DNA of 64,000 nucleotides. Origin: Paenibacillus sacheonensis. Lineage in GTDB: Bacteria; Bacillota; Bacilli; Paenibacillales; Paenibacillaceae. This document shows positions 34,165-43,304 of this stretch, piece by piece. How positions within the stretch are numbered: position 1 is the stretch's first letter; every line of letters starts with the position of its first letter. The notes under the pieces were generated by a model, which saw nothing but the letters and a program-made list of their open reading frames with translations, had not been told where the DNA came from and did no database searches. A program made the translations under genes and the position numbers. Location: contig NZ_JAAAMU010000004.1 in the NCBI RefSeq assembly GCF_009909195.1, forward strand, positions 124,001-188,000, written 5' to 3'.

Positions 34165-35565
34165 ATGTCGATGAGCGAAGCGCTGACAAAGGCGCTCCCT
34201 TTGCTGTATAAGCTCGAAGAACTCGGTTACGAAACGGTATTCGTCGGCGGCTGCGTTCGCGATACGCTGCTCGGGAAAAAGCTCAAGGATGTAGACATCG
34301 CAACGGCAGCGACTCCGGAGCAGGTGATCGCGGCCTTCCCCCATACCGTGCCGACCGGTCTGCAGCATGGGACGGTCACGGTCGTATATGAAGGCGAAAC
34401 CTATGAAGTAACGACGTTCCGGACGGAATCGGAGTACGAGAAGTTCAGGCGGCCTTCGCAGGTTCGGTTCGTGACCAGCCTGCGGGAAGATTTGCAGCGC
34501 AGGGATTTCACGATGAACAGCATGGCCATGCGCGCGGATGGTACGCTTGTCGATCCGTTCGGCGGTCAAGACGATCTTCGGCGCGGGCTGCTTCGCTGCG
34601 TCGGCGAAGCGGATGACAGGTTGCGGGAAGACGCGCTTCGAATCTTAAGGGCTGTACGGTTCGCCGCCGCCTACGAGCTTCGCATTGCGCCGGCCACTTG
34701 GCGGGCCATATTGCGTCATCGGCATCAGCTGGCACATATCGCGATGGAGCGGGTAGGTCTGGAATGCGACAAAATGATCGGCGGAAACAAGCCGCATCAT
34801 GCGGCCGCGCTTCTGGCCAGAGGCGGGCTGCTGTCTTGCACGAAAGACCCGCTGCCGGCAGAACTGGTCGAGGCTGCATCGTTGTATGGGGATTCAGTTC
34901 GGTTGGCGAGAGCAAGCGATAAGCAGCAGCAACGACAAAATCAGCAGCAAAATCAGCAGCTGGCGTATTCGATAAGCCAGCTGCATCGGTTGCCCGACGG
35001 CGATGATCGCTGGGCAGCCGCATGCGGCGCATTAGGACTTCGGGCCGGACAAGCCGTCGAACTATTCGGTTTGCTTAAATATTCGACCGCGAGAAGCGAG
35101 CGTCTGGCAGCTATTCTAGGCGTGCTTGAGGCAATGGCTCCACGGTTTATCTATTTCCGGGAGAAGCATGCTTCCTCCGCGCAAGAATGGCCGGCAGAAG
35201 AGCATCGCCACTGGATATTGACGATTTTACGGTTCGGTCAACCCGCCGCGAAGAGCTGGTGCGACATTACGATCGCCGTACCTTCTTTGCTATCGGTGCG
35301 TGCGGAAGCCGACGAACAACCTACGGCGGTCGACACTTACATCGATTTCCTGCGCAGTGCGCTGCAATCGATGGCCGCAGGAACCATCAAGGATTTGGCC
35401 GTCAAGGGCAAAGAGCTGATGAAGATGGCGGACTTGCAGCCGGGACCATGGCTGGGGCGGCTGCTTCAGCGGCTGTTAGAAACGGTTGCATTAGGCGAGA
35501 TAACGAACGAGAAAGGCCCCCTCATGGCCAAGGCAGCCGCAATATTGGAAACGAACGAAGTTTAG
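34165..35565 (+). CDS. cca: CCA tRNA nucleotidyltransferase / poly(A) polymerase family
   Basis: 466 aa. It adds or repairs the CCA 3' end of tRNAs. Class II motif A GGCVRDTLLGKKLKDVDIAT gives the GGxVRD and DxD residues near 24-42; RRDFTMNSMAM and the RxxR-type LREDALRILRAVRFA follow. A low-complexity Gln-rich insert (KQQQRQNQQQNQQ) at about residue 252-266 is unusual for the family. Length is otherwise normal for Bacillales. Confidence 0.93.
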   Translation: MSMSEALTKALPLLYKLEELGYETVFVGGCVRDTLLGKKLKDVDIATAATPEQVIAAFPHTVPTGLQHGTVTVVYEGETYEVTTFRTESEYEKFRRPSQVRFVTSLREDLQRRDFTMNSMAMRADGTLVDPFGGQDDLRRGLLRCVGEADDRLREDALRILRAVRFAAAYELRIAPATWRAILRHRHQLAHIAMERVGLECDKMIGGNKPHHAAALLARGGLLSCTKDPLPAELVEAASLYGDSVRLARASDKQQQRQNQQQNQQLAYSISQLHRLPDGDDRWAAACGALGLRAGQAVELFGLLKYSTARSERLAAILGVLEAMAPRFIYFREKHASSAQEWPAEEHRHWILTILRFGQPAAKSWCDITIAVPSLLSVRAEADEQPTAVDTYIDFLRSALQSMAAGTIKDLAVKGKELMKMADLQPGPWLGRLLQRLLETVALGEITNEKGPLMAKAAAILETNEV

Positions 35566-35590
35566 CTGTACGAATCGAGGTGTATGGGCC

Positions 35591-36580
35591 ATGAATAATC
35601 ATCGTATTCTTGAACTGCTGGAGCAGCAGGGCGGTGAAGATTATATATCCGGCGAGCTGCTTAGCCAAGAGCTGCAAATCAGCCGAACGGCGATTTGGAA
35701 GCAAATCAAGAAGCTGGAGGCCGCGGGTTACCGCATTGAAGCGTCCCGGAGGCTCGGCTACCGCTTGGTCGGCCGGCCCTCCAAGCTGACGGCGCAGGAG
35801 CTCGGCCTGAAGCTGCAGGAGAAGAACGTAACGATGATCAGCGGCATTCGGCTGTTCGACGAGGTGGACTCGACGCAGAACATAGCGCAGCGACTGGCAG
35901 AAGACGGCGCTCCCGACGGAACGCTGGTCATTGCGGAACAGCAAACGAACGGCCGAGGAAGGATGGGCCGCAAATGGGTATCGCCCTCCGGCAAAGGGAT
36001 CTGGATGAGCTTCGTGCTGCGTCCCGGCATGTCGATCCAATTCGCTCCTCAATTGACGTTATTGACAGCCGTGGCATTATGCCGGGCGCTTCGCGCGATT
36101 GCGCCGCCGCTGGATATCGGTATCAAATGGCCGAATGATCTATTGATCGCGGGCAAGAAAATCAGCGGGATTCTGCTGGAATCGACGGCGGAAGAAGAGC
36201 GGCTGCGTTACGTGATCGCCGGCGTCGGCATCAGCCTAAATCTGACGGCGGAGGATTATCCGCCAGAGCTGCTCGATATCGCGACCTCGCTTCGAATCGA
36301 GCTGGGCAAGCCGCTGGACAGAAGCGAGGTCATTGCCGGCTTCTTCTCGCAATATCAACAGTTGTATGCGATCTATCAGCGGGAAGGCTTCGCGCCGATT
36401 CAAACGTTGTGGGAAGCCTTGTCGGTGACGCTCCATAAGCCGACCCGTCTGATCATCGGCGGGGCGGAGACGATCGCGATGCCGATCGGGCTTAATGAAC
36501 AGGGAGCCCTGCTCGTCCGGAAGGACGACGGCACGGTCGTTCCATTGTTTTCCGCGGAACAGGTGCCCCCGTCTGGGTAA
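35591..36580 (+). CDS. birA: Biotin--protein ligase / biotin repressor BirA
   Basis: 329 aa, bifunctional. The N-terminal winged HTH (about 5-60: SGELLSQELQISRTAIWKQIKKLEAAGY) binds biotin operators. The central ligase domain has the biotinyl-AMP loop GRGRMGRKWVSPSGKGIWMS and IKWPNDLLIAGKKISGILLE; a C-terminal SH3-like domain closes it. It lies 25 bases after cca, as in B. subtilis. No biotin synthesis gene is nearby. Confidence 0.95.
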   Translation: MNNHRILELLEQQGGEDYISGELLSQELQISRTAIWKQIKKLEAAGYRIEASRRLGYRLVGRPSKLTAQELGLKLQEKNVTMISGIRLFDEVDSTQNIAQRLAEDGAPDGTLVIAEQQTNGRGRMGRKWVSPSGKGIWMSFVLRPGMSIQFAPQLTLLTAVALCRALRAIAPPLDIGIKWPNDLLIAGKKISGILLESTAEEERLRYVIAGVGISLNLTAEDYPPELLDIATSLRIELGKPLDRSEVIAGFFSQYQQLYAIYQREGFAPIQTLWEALSVTLHKPTRLIIGGAETIAMPIGLNEQGALLVRKDDGTVVPLFSAEQVPPSG

Positions 36581-36792
36581 CCGTTCATAGACGAAAGACC
36601 GTTTTTTTGATATACTCCCCTTAATAACCATGCTCGTTAGTGGGGCGGTATCGTGTCCGCGAACCGCACCCTCGACCACGGGGATGGCGACGACCGTCAT
36701 TTGAAAGGCAGTGCGCATTCTGCTCTGAGCCGTCAGGGACCGAGACAGAAGGAAGCCCGCTTTATAATACAAGATCGTATTGGAAACGATAC
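36581..36792 (+). other. Upstream part of the birA-panB intergenic region
   Basis: No gene is supported here. CCCCTTAATAAC (36617-36628) can pair with GTTAGTGGGG (36636-36645). A TATAAT at 36763-36768 is the best -10 for the pan operon, but no good -35 stands 17 bases before it. Seven T at 36601-36607 follow the birA stop without a clear hairpin. Confidence 0.4.
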
Positions 36793-36874
36793 GGAACTTG
36801 TATTTCTCCGAAGTGAAACTAGCCGCATCGCCTGCAATTCGGCGACAGTCGTTTCACCTTGGCCAGGATGTTCC
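36793..36874 (+). promoter_or_regulatory. pan-motif-like RNA element, copy 1
   Basis: A stem-loop with TGAAAC (36814-36819) paired to GTTTCA (36850-36855), inner CGCC/GGCG pairing, a preceding CTTGTATTTC box (36798) and a trailing CCTTG. GGAAC (36793-36797) can pair with GTTCC (36870-36874) as an outer closing stem. The element recurs 120 bases downstream. Position in front of panB fits the published pan RNA motif of Firmicutes, often found in tandem; I recall the class from memory and have not aligned a covariance model. Confidence 0.65.
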
Positions 36875-36917
36875 TTTTTGGAAATATAAGACCGTATAGC
36901 GATCGGATTATACGCTG

Positions 36918-36980
36918 CTTGTATTTCATCGGAATGAAACTGCGTGGGCCGCCAGCAAGAGGGCAGCGTCGTTTCACCTT
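36918..36980 (+). promoter_or_regulatory. pan-motif-like RNA element, copy 2
   Basis: It repeats copy 1: CTTGTATTTC at 36918-36927, TGAAAC at 36935-36940, GTTTCA at 36970-36975 and CCTTG. The stem ends are identical while the inner loop sequence differs, a sign that structure is conserved. The terminator at 36987 starts 7 bases after it. Confidence 0.65.
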
Positions 36981-36986
36981 GATCGG

Positions 36987-37018
36987 AACCTTTTTAGCGG
37001 CGGCTAGAAGGTTTTTTT
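36987..37018 (+). terminator. Terminator in the panB leader
   Basis: AACCTT (36987-36992) pairs with AAGGTT (37008-37013), TAGC with GCTA inside, loop GGCG, then seven T. It lies about 96 bases before panB and downstream of both RNA elements, so it is probably their attenuation switch. Confidence 0.8.
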
Positions 37019-37113
37019 GTGTTGATCACATAGGACGAACGCCGATCGTGAAAGCTTAAACTAGGCAAGACGAACCTCGCGGACGCCCATCCCATGTCAG
37101 GAGGACGAAACCC

Positions 37114-38061
37114 ATGAAGCAAGCGCTGACCATTACCAAGCTGAAGAAAATGAAACAGAACGGCGAACCCATCTCGATGCTTACGGCATACGATTACCCT
37201 TCCGCCAAGCTGGCGGAGGAAGCTGAAATCGACATCATTCTCGTCGGGGATTCGCTCGGCAATGTCGTATTAGGCTACGATACGACGATTCCCGTTACGT
37301 TAGACGATATGGTTTATCACACAAGGTCGGTCGCCCGCGGAGCCAGAAGCACGTTCATCGTCGCGGATTTGCCATTCATGACGTACCGTCTCGGCAAAGA
37401 AACGACGCTGCGGAATGCGGGGAGACTGCTGCAGGAAGGCTATGCGCATGCCGTCAAGCTTGAAGGCGGAGCGGACATAGCGGATGAAGTATCCGCGCTC
37501 GTTCGTGCGGGCATACCCGTTATGGGACATATCGGGCTGACGCCGCAATCGGTGCATCAGCTCGGCGGTTATAAGGTACAGGGCAAGCTGGAGAAGGAAG
37601 CGCAGCAGCTGATCGACGACGCGAAGGCGTTGGAAGCGGCCGGGGCGTTCGCCATCGTGCTGGAGCTTGTGACCGAGCCGCTTGCCGAAGCGATCAGTTC
37701 GGCCTTAAGCATCCCGACGATCGGGATCGGAGCCGGCCGCGGCTGCGATGGCCAGGTGCTGGTCTATCACGATATATTGCAATATGCATCGCCTTATTAT
37801 GAGAAGCGCTTCGTCAAAACGTATGCCGACCTGGGAACGACGATTCGCGATGCCATCGGCGCTTACGTCAGCGATGTGAAGACCCGCGCGTTTCCATCGC
37901 AGGCACATGCATTCCCGATGGAACAGGAAGTGCTCCGCAAGCTGTACGGAGGCGGGCAGGATGCCGAACCGTCAGCCGCTTCGCAGAAGCAGAAACAGAA
38001 GCAGCAAGATAACGACGCTTCGGCTGCCGCGGCTCCCGTCAAAGGAGGCAGCCCATTATGA
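37114..38061 (+). CDS. panB: 3-methyl-2-oxobutanoate hydroxymethyltransferase
   Basis: 315 aa. It makes ketopantoate from 2-oxoisovalerate and methylene-THF. LTAYDYPSAKLAEEAEIDIILVGDSLGNVVLGYDTT (split here by domain: Mg2+ site at Asp) and GHIGLTPQSVHQLGGYKVQG are diagnostic; GIGAGRGCDGQVLVYHD completes it. The C-terminal 35 residues are a Gln/Lys/Ala-rich tail (QKQKQKQQDNDASAAAA) beyond the usual ~277 aa. Strong AGGAGG site. Overlaps panC by 4 bases. Confidence 0.96.
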   Translation: MKQALTITKLKKMKQNGEPISMLTAYDYPSAKLAEEAEIDIILVGDSLGNVVLGYDTTIPVTLDDMVYHTRSVARGARSTFIVADLPFMTYRLGKETTLRNAGRLLQEGYAHAVKLEGGADIADEVSALVRAGIPVMGHIGLTPQSVHQLGGYKVQGKLEKEAQQLIDDAKALEAAGAFAIVLELVTEPLAEAISSALSIPTIGIGAGRGCDGQVLVYHDILQYASPYYEKRFVKTYADLGTTIRDAIGAYVSDVKTRAFPSQAHAFPMEQEVLRKLYGGGQDAEPSAASQKQKQKQQDNDASAAAAPVKGGSPL

Positions 38062-38990
38062 TCGTTTGTACGACGATAAGCGAATTGAAAGCCGCGCTTG
38101 CACGTCAGCGAAGCAAATCGCCGAACGGTTTCATCGGACTCGTGCCGACCATGGGTTATCTGCATGAAGGACATGCGAGCTTGATGCGGCGCGCCGGCAG
38201 CGAGTGCGAATTCACCGTCGTGTCCGTCTTCGTCAACCCGCTTCAATTCGGACCGAACGAGGATTTCGACAAGTATCCGCGCGATCTGGAACGAGATGCC
38301 GCGTTGGCGGAGAAGAACGGCGTCGCCTTGCTGTTCGCGCCGTCCGTCAAGGAAATGTATCCGACGAAGCCGCTCACGAGAGTACTCATCAGCGAAGTGA
38401 CGGAGTCGTTATGCGGCGCCTCCAGGCCGGGACATTTCGATGGCGTCGGTACGGTTGTCAGCAAGCTGTTTAATCTGATTCAACCGAACCGCGCATACTT
38501 CGGCATGAAAGACGCCCAGCAAGTGGCCGTCATCCAGCAAATGGTGGATGATCTCAATATGCCGGTGGACATCATTCCTTGCGAGACGGTGCGCGAACCA
38601 GACGGCCTTGCGATGAGCTCGCGTAACGTCTATCTGACCCCGGAGCAGCGCCGTCAGGCACTCGTGCTGTCCGAGACGCTTCAGCAGGCAGGAGAGCTGA
38701 TTCAATCGCCGGAGATGACCGCAAGCAAGCTGACGGCCTTGGCGTCCGCCAATGTTCTTACCGCTCCGCTCGCTGTCATCGATTATGTGGAACTGCTGCA
38801 TTATCCATCCTTGCAGCCGCTTGACCCCGTTCTGAAGTTGGCAGATCGCAGCGATAAGCTAATACTCGCGCTTGCCGTCAAATTCGGCAGCACGCGCCTG
38901 ATCGATAATCGTTTATTTCAACCGGCCGGAGGTGACCCGAATGTTCAGAACCATGATGAAATCCAAGCTTCACCGAGCTACAGTCACTGA
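38058..38990 (+). CDS. panC: Pantothenate synthetase
   Basis: 310 aa. It condenses pantoate and beta-alanine with [21 protein letters not shown] has the HxGH nucleotide-binding motif; [21 protein letters not shown] and [15 protein letters not shown] follow; [15 protein letters not shown] is the KMSKS-like site. The 3' end overlaps panD by 50 bases, giving about 15 extra C-terminal residues compared with most family members. Confidence 0.96.
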   Translation: MIVCTTISELKAALARQRSKSPNGFIGLVPTMGYLHEGHASLMRRAGSECEFTVVSVFVNPLQFGPNEDFDKYPRDLERDAALAEKNGVALLFAPSVKEMYPTKPLTRVLISEVTESLCGASRPGHFDGVGTVVSKLFNLIQPNRAYFGMKDAQQVAVIQQMVDDLNMPVDIIPCETVREPDGLAMSSRNVYLTPEQRRQALVLSETLQQAGELIQSPEMTASKLTALASANVLTAPLAVIDYVELLHYPSLQPLDPVLKLADRSDKLILALAVKFGSTRLIDNRLFQPAGGDPNVQNHDEIQASPSYSH

Positions 38991-39324
38991 AGCGAACTTG
39001 AATTACGTCGGCAGCATTACCATCGATGAAGATCTGATGGAGATGGCGGATATTTGGCCGAACGAGAAAGTCCAAATCGTCAACAACCATAATGGCGCCC
39101 GGCTGGAAACTTACGTCATCACGGGGCCGCGCGGGACCGGCGTCATCTGCTTGAACGGCGCTGCCGCAAGATTGGTGCAGCCCGGAGATAACGTCATCAT
39201 TATCGCTTACGGCGTCATGACCGAAGAGGAAGCGCGTACCTATAAACCGAAAGTCGTTATTTTGGATGCCGCCAACAAACCGGTTCAAATCATGAATGAA
39301 GAAGTGCATGCAACAATCATCTAA
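38941..39324 (+). CDS. panD: Aspartate 1-decarboxylase precursor
   Basis: 127 aa, exactly the B. subtilis length. It makes beta-alanine using a pyruvoyl group formed by self-cleavage at Gly-Ser in [14 protein letters not shown] (Ser25 becomes pyruvoyl). [22 protein letters not shown] is typical. ATG 38941 follows GGAGGTG by 6 bases. Confidence 0.96.
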   Translation: MFRTMMKSKLHRATVTEANLNYVGSITIDEDLMEMADIWPNEKVQIVNNHNGARLETYVITGPRGTGVICLNGAAARLVQPGDNVIIIAYGVMTEEEARTYKPKVVILDAANKPVQIMNEEVHATII

Positions 39325-39458
39325 AATGACTCGTCATACCGTAATACCAGCGCTGTGAAACGGTTGGGATGGAGTATGAAAAGCGATGCCCGCGCAAAGA
39401 ATGAGCATAACAAATCGCTTCATTCTCTACGACTACGGCGTGAAGGCGGGTGCGCACC

Positions 39459-40226
39459 ATGTTTAAGCATGTATTTGCTACGATGCAAGATATTCTTCAT
39501 GACATTATGATTCATTATCCGCATGCCAACGACACCGAACGCAAACGACTCGACGAGCAGCTAGGCAAATTGAAGCATTTCAGCGATCAATTCATTGAAG
39601 AATGGCTGCAATTCGAAGAACAGATGGCCGATTTCCGTGATCTGCAGCAGCAAGCCTTTAAGCCGAAGAACGGGATACCGAATGCCGCTCAGCCCCAGTC
39701 GCAGGCGCAAACGAAGGCAGCGGCGGGCTATCCGAAGGTAATCTCAACGGTTCCCAAAACGGCCCCAAAGCCGACGAACGCCGTGTCGGAGAAAAGCGGG
39801 GAGCATGAAGAACGGGAAGCGGCCGAAGAGTTGTGCCAGGCAATGACGAAGGGACAGGGCTATTTCAAGTTGTTCATGTTTCGCGACGCGGCCAAACATT
39901 TTCAAGCGGCCGTTGCTCTGTCTCCCGACGATAACCAGGCGCGATTATTTCTGGGCATGACATTCATGCATCTGCAGGAGTGGCAGGAGGCGCAGCGGCA
40001 TTTTCAACTGTTGGTCGAAGTGACGGAACACCCGAAATGGAGAGCGCTCGGATTGAACGCGCTGGGCTGCATACAAGCGGTCCGCATGAATCTGGAGCAA
40101 GCGGCGACTTATTTCGCCAGGGCGCATGAGGCCGATCCGAATTTTACCGACCCGCTGGCGAATATGAAATCATGCGAGCAGCATGCGGGTCAATTGTCGC
40201 TGTATTTCGGAAGCGGCCAGCTGTAG
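39459..40226 (+). CDS. TPR-like protein with Gln/Ala-rich linker
   Basis: 255 aa. The N-terminal helical domain (about 1-65, DTERKRLDEQLGKLKHFSDQFIEEWLQFEEQM) precedes a low-complexity linker (about 70-120, QPQSQAQTKAAAGYPK) and a C-terminal TPR region (about 130-245: GQGYFKLFMFRDAAKHFQAAVALSPDDNQ; LFLGMTFMHLQEWQEAQRHFQLLVEV; NLEQAATYFARAHEADPNF). No signal peptide. Start ATG 39459 or GTG 39450. Function unknown; it precedes dinG. Confidence 0.78.
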   Translation: MFKHVFATMQDILHDIMIHYPHANDTERKRLDEQLGKLKHFSDQFIEEWLQFEEQMADFRDLQQQAFKPKNGIPNAAQPQSQAQTKAAAGYPKVISTVPKTAPKPTNAVSEKSGEHEEREAAEELCQAMTKGQGYFKLFMFRDAAKHFQAAVALSPDDNQARLFLGMTFMHLQEWQEAQRHFQLLVEVTEHPKWRALGLNALGCIQAVRMNLEQAATYFARAHEADPNFTDPLANMKSCEQHAGQLSLYFGSGQL

Positions 40227-40400
40227 CGTGCAATGGAAGCACCGCCCTGCGCGCGGTTAAGGGAAGAACGGGGAAAAGAAGAACATGGCTCTTGCCGAAC
40301 CGTATTTTCTGAATCGACGCGCAAGACGGGGAGAAACGTGCTTGCCGCATGGTATACTAGCGGCAGCCGTTTCTTCATTATTGGGGAGGATAAGTACCGG

Positions 40401-43304
40401 ATGAACTATGCCGTACTGGATTTGGAGACGACCGGCCATGGCGCCGGCGATGAAATTATACAAGTTGGTCTTGTCCTTCTGGACGAGGAATTGAAGGTGG
40501 AGCGGACGTACAGTTCGTTCGTGAAGCCGAGCATTCCGATCCCTGCTTTCATTACGGGGCTGACCGGCATCGACGAATCGATGGTGGAGAACGCGCCGGA
40601 GCTGGAAGAAGTACTGCTCGAGATCGTGCCGTTATTAAGCGATTCCGTGCTCGTCGCGCATAATGTCGCGTTCGATTCCGGCTTCCTGAATTCGGCGCTT
40701 GATCGCTGCGGCTACATGTCCTTCGATGGCCGTCGTTTGGATACGATCGACCTGCTTCGCATCCTGTATCCGGCACTGACGACTTATCAGCTCGGCGCCG
40801 TAACGGAGCTGTTCGGCATCGAGCATGATCAGCACCATCGCGCGGACAGCGACGCCCTGGCAACGGCGGAGCTGTTCGCCGCGTGCTGCCGCAAATTGGA
40901 GAGCCTTCCGCTTCTGACCTTGCAGCGGTTAGTGCAGCTGCTCGGCGACGATATTGACGATTTGGGCTGGTTTATGTCCCAATTCGCACTGAAGAAGGAA
41001 ATGCAAACCTCCATCGACGTGGATGCCTATGCGTATTTCCGTCAATTCGCCATGAAAGCGGGCGATTGGACGGAAGAGCAGCATCCGCGCAGCGAAGAGG
41101 AGCAGGCTTCTACGGTGTCCGATTGGACATTCCCGTCCTTTCTCGCCCATATCAAAGCCGAGATCGCTGCCGTCGTATCCGGCTACGAAGAGCGGGAACC
41201 GCAGAACATGATGTTCCAGGAAGTCATCGATGCCTTCGACGAAGAGCGGCATCTATTGATCGAAGCAGGGACGGGCACGGGAAAATCGCTCGGCTATCTC
41301 ATTCCGGCTCTTTTCTATGGTGTCCAGCATAATAAGAAGATAGTCGTAAGCACGCATACGATCAATTTGCAGGAGCAGCTTCGTTCACGGGATTTGCCTT
41401 TGCTGCTCGCCGTCATGCCCTATCCGTTCAAAGCCGCGATCTTCAAGGGACGCGGCAATTATTTGTGCCTGCGCAAATTCGAGGGCAAAGTGAACGCGAG
41501 AGATTTCCAAGCGCCGGCCGAAGACCGGATCACGGCTTCGCAGATGGTCGTATGGCTCAGCGAGACGGAGCATGGCGATCAGGAGGAGCTTAATTTCGGC
41601 AACCGAGGCGCAGACTTCTGGAGCGCGGTCTCAAGCGACGCGGATTCCTGTTTGAATCGCAGCTGTCCGTGGTTCAAACGCTGCTACTATCACCGCGCGA
41701 AGCAGGAAGCGAACATCGCCGATGTCGTCATTACGAATCATTCCATGCTCTTCACCGACATTCGCGCCGACCATCGCCTGCTGCCCGGTTACGAGCATTT
41801 GATCCTGGATGAAGCGCATCATCTAGAGGAAGTCGCGGGCAAGCATCTGGGAACGCAGCTGTCGTATTATTCCATTCAACAGCCGGTCTTCCGATTGTGC
41901 AAGGACGCCCGCAACGGCCAATTGATTGCGCTCAATAGCAGGTTGGCTCATGAGGATATGGAGAAGACGCAGAAATGGCGCGAAGAAATCGACGAGGTCG
42001 TGCCTGTCTTCGGCGAGCTTCGCGATGAATGGGAGCGGTTGTTCGAACTCTTATACGCCTTCGCGAGCGCGGGCAGCGGCACGTTCAGGAACGCTGCCGC
42101 CTCCGCGGACGGTCAAGGCGGCGAATCGGGACAATACGTCCTGCGGCTGCGGGGAGGCAAACTCCCGGATCTGTGGAACGAAGCGCAATTGATCGAGGAA
42201 GCGGTTCACGGCTACTTGAGTCAAATCATCCGTCCGCTCGAGAAGGTTTTTGCCGCGGTGAAAGAAGAGATCGACGATCCTGCGATTGCCGCGCTCGTCA
42301 CTGATTTGAGCGGTACGGTCAAGGATCTGGCGCGGGCCAGGGACGACCTGCGGCAGTTTATCAAAGCCGATCGGTCCGATACGGTCTACTGGCTTGAAGC
42401 CAACGGCAATTCCCGTTCCAAATCCGTTCAAATGTACGCGGTGCCCGCGGATGTCAGCAATCAGCTGCGAACGTATTTCTTCGAAACGAAACGCAGCGTC
42501 ATCATGACATCGGCAACGTTGTCGGTTCAGAAGTCCTTCCAATATGCCTGCGAACAGCTCGGCTTGGCGGGCGAAGAGGAAGCCGGCAGGCTGAAAACCG
42601 TTCAACTGCCTTCGCCGTTCAATTATCGCGATCAGGCGCTCGTCATCATTCCGCGCAACATTCCGGTGTTGAAGGGTGCCGCGGGAGATCCGCTGTTCAA
42701 TGAAATGCTCGTCAAGTCGCTAACGGACGCGGCCATTGAAACCAAAGGCCGAATGCTCGTCCTGTTCACTTCGTACAAGATGCTGAAGCAGGTCTATGAT
42801 CCGCTCAAGGAAGCGTTGGCGCAGCGTGCCATCCAAGTGCTCGGGCAAGGGATCGACAGCAGCAACCGCAGCAAGCTTACCCGCAGGTTTCAGCAGCAGG
42901 CGGCTTCCGTTCTTCTCGGAACGAGCAGTTTCTGGGAAGGCGTCGATATACCGGGCGACGCGTTGACCTGCCTTGCCATCGTGCGGCTGCCGTTCCAGCC
43001 GCCGAACCATCCGCTCGTCGAGGCCAAATCGGAATTGCTTCAGGAGCAGAAACAGAATCCGTTCATGAAGCTGTCCGTGCCGCAGGCCGTCATTCGGTTC
43101 AAGCAGGGCTTCGGAAGACTGGTACGAACGGGGAAAGACCGCGGAATCGTCCTTATATACGATACTCGCGTAATCGAAACGTATTACGGCAAATATTTTC
43201 TGTACTCCCTGCCGGGGCCGAAGATCGAAACGATGCATTTGGATCAAATCGTACCGCGCATGCATGAATGGCTGTCACCAAGCGAAGGAGGCGTAGAAGC
43301 ATGA
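40401..43304 (+). CDS. dinG: DinG-type ATP-dependent helicase with N-terminal exonuclease domain
   Basis: 967 aa. Residues 1-175 are a DEDDh 3'-5' exonuclease domain (DLETTG at 7-12, HNVAFDSGFL, HRADSDALATAELF). The helicase core follows with Walker A in EAGTGTGKSLGYLIPA near residue 288, DEAH box in LILDEAHHLEE near 470, and motif VI QGFGRLVRTGKDRG at the end. Cysteines in SCLNRSCPWFKRCYYHR could hold an Fe-S cluster, although Gram-positive DinG proteins have been described without one. ATG 40401 follows GGGGAGGA; an upstream in-frame extension to 40233 is not supported. Confidence 0.93.
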   Translation: MNYAVLDLETTGHGAGDEIIQVGLVLLDEELKVERTYSSFVKPSIPIPAFITGLTGIDESMVENAPELEEVLLEIVPLLSDSVLVAHNVAFDSGFLNSALDRCGYMSFDGRRLDTIDLLRILYPALTTYQLGAVTELFGIEHDQHHRADSDALATAELFAACCRKLESLPLLTLQRLVQLLGDDIDDLGWFMSQFALKKEMQTSIDVDAYAYFRQFAMKAGDWTEEQHPRSEEEQASTVSDWTFPSFLAHIKAEIAAVVSGYEEREPQNMMFQEVIDAFDEERHLLIEAGTGTGKSLGYLIPALFYGVQHNKKIVVSTHTINLQEQLRSRDLPLLLAVMPYPFKAAIFKGRGNYLCLRKFEGKVNARDFQAPAEDRITASQMVVWLSETEHGDQEELNFGNRGADFWSAVSSDADSCLNRSCPWFKRCYYHRAKQEANIADVVITNHSMLFTDIRADHRLLPGYEHLILDEAHHLEEVAGKHLGTQLSYYSIQQPVFRLCKDARNGQLIALNSRLAHEDMEKTQKWREEIDEVVPVFGELRDEWERLFELLYAFASAGSGTFRNAAASADGQGGESGQYVLRLRGGKLPDLWNEAQLIEEAVHGYLSQIIRPLEKVFAAVKEEIDDPAIAALVTDLSGTVKDLARARDDLRQFIKADRSDTVYWLEANGNSRSKSVQMYAVPADVSNQLRTYFFETKRSVIMTSATLSVQKSFQYACEQLGLAGEEEAGRLKTVQLPSPFNYRDQALVIIPRNIPVLKGAAGDPLFNEMLVKSLTDAAIETKGRMLVLFTSYKMLKQVYDPLKEALAQRAIQVLGQGIDSSNRSKLTRRFQQQAASVLLGTSSFWEGVDIPGDALTCLAIVRLPFQPPNHPLVEAKSELLQEQKQNPFMKLSVPQAVIRFKQGFGRLVRTGKDRGIVLIYDTRVIETYYGKYFLYSLPGPKIETMHLDQIVPRMHEWLSPSEGGVEA

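Noticed and set aside
32779-34569. A 596-codon minus-strand open frame over bshB1, bshA and cca
   Set aside because: Antisense shadow of well-identified genes; no family pattern and no ribosome site.
34921-34965. CRISPR or tandem DNA repeat at the CAG/CAA-rich stretch
   Set aside because: It is an in-frame glutamine run within cca, without spacers.
36653-37059. Small open frames in the panB leader
   Set aside because: They overlap the repeated RNA elements and terminator; repeats and pairing explain the sequence better.
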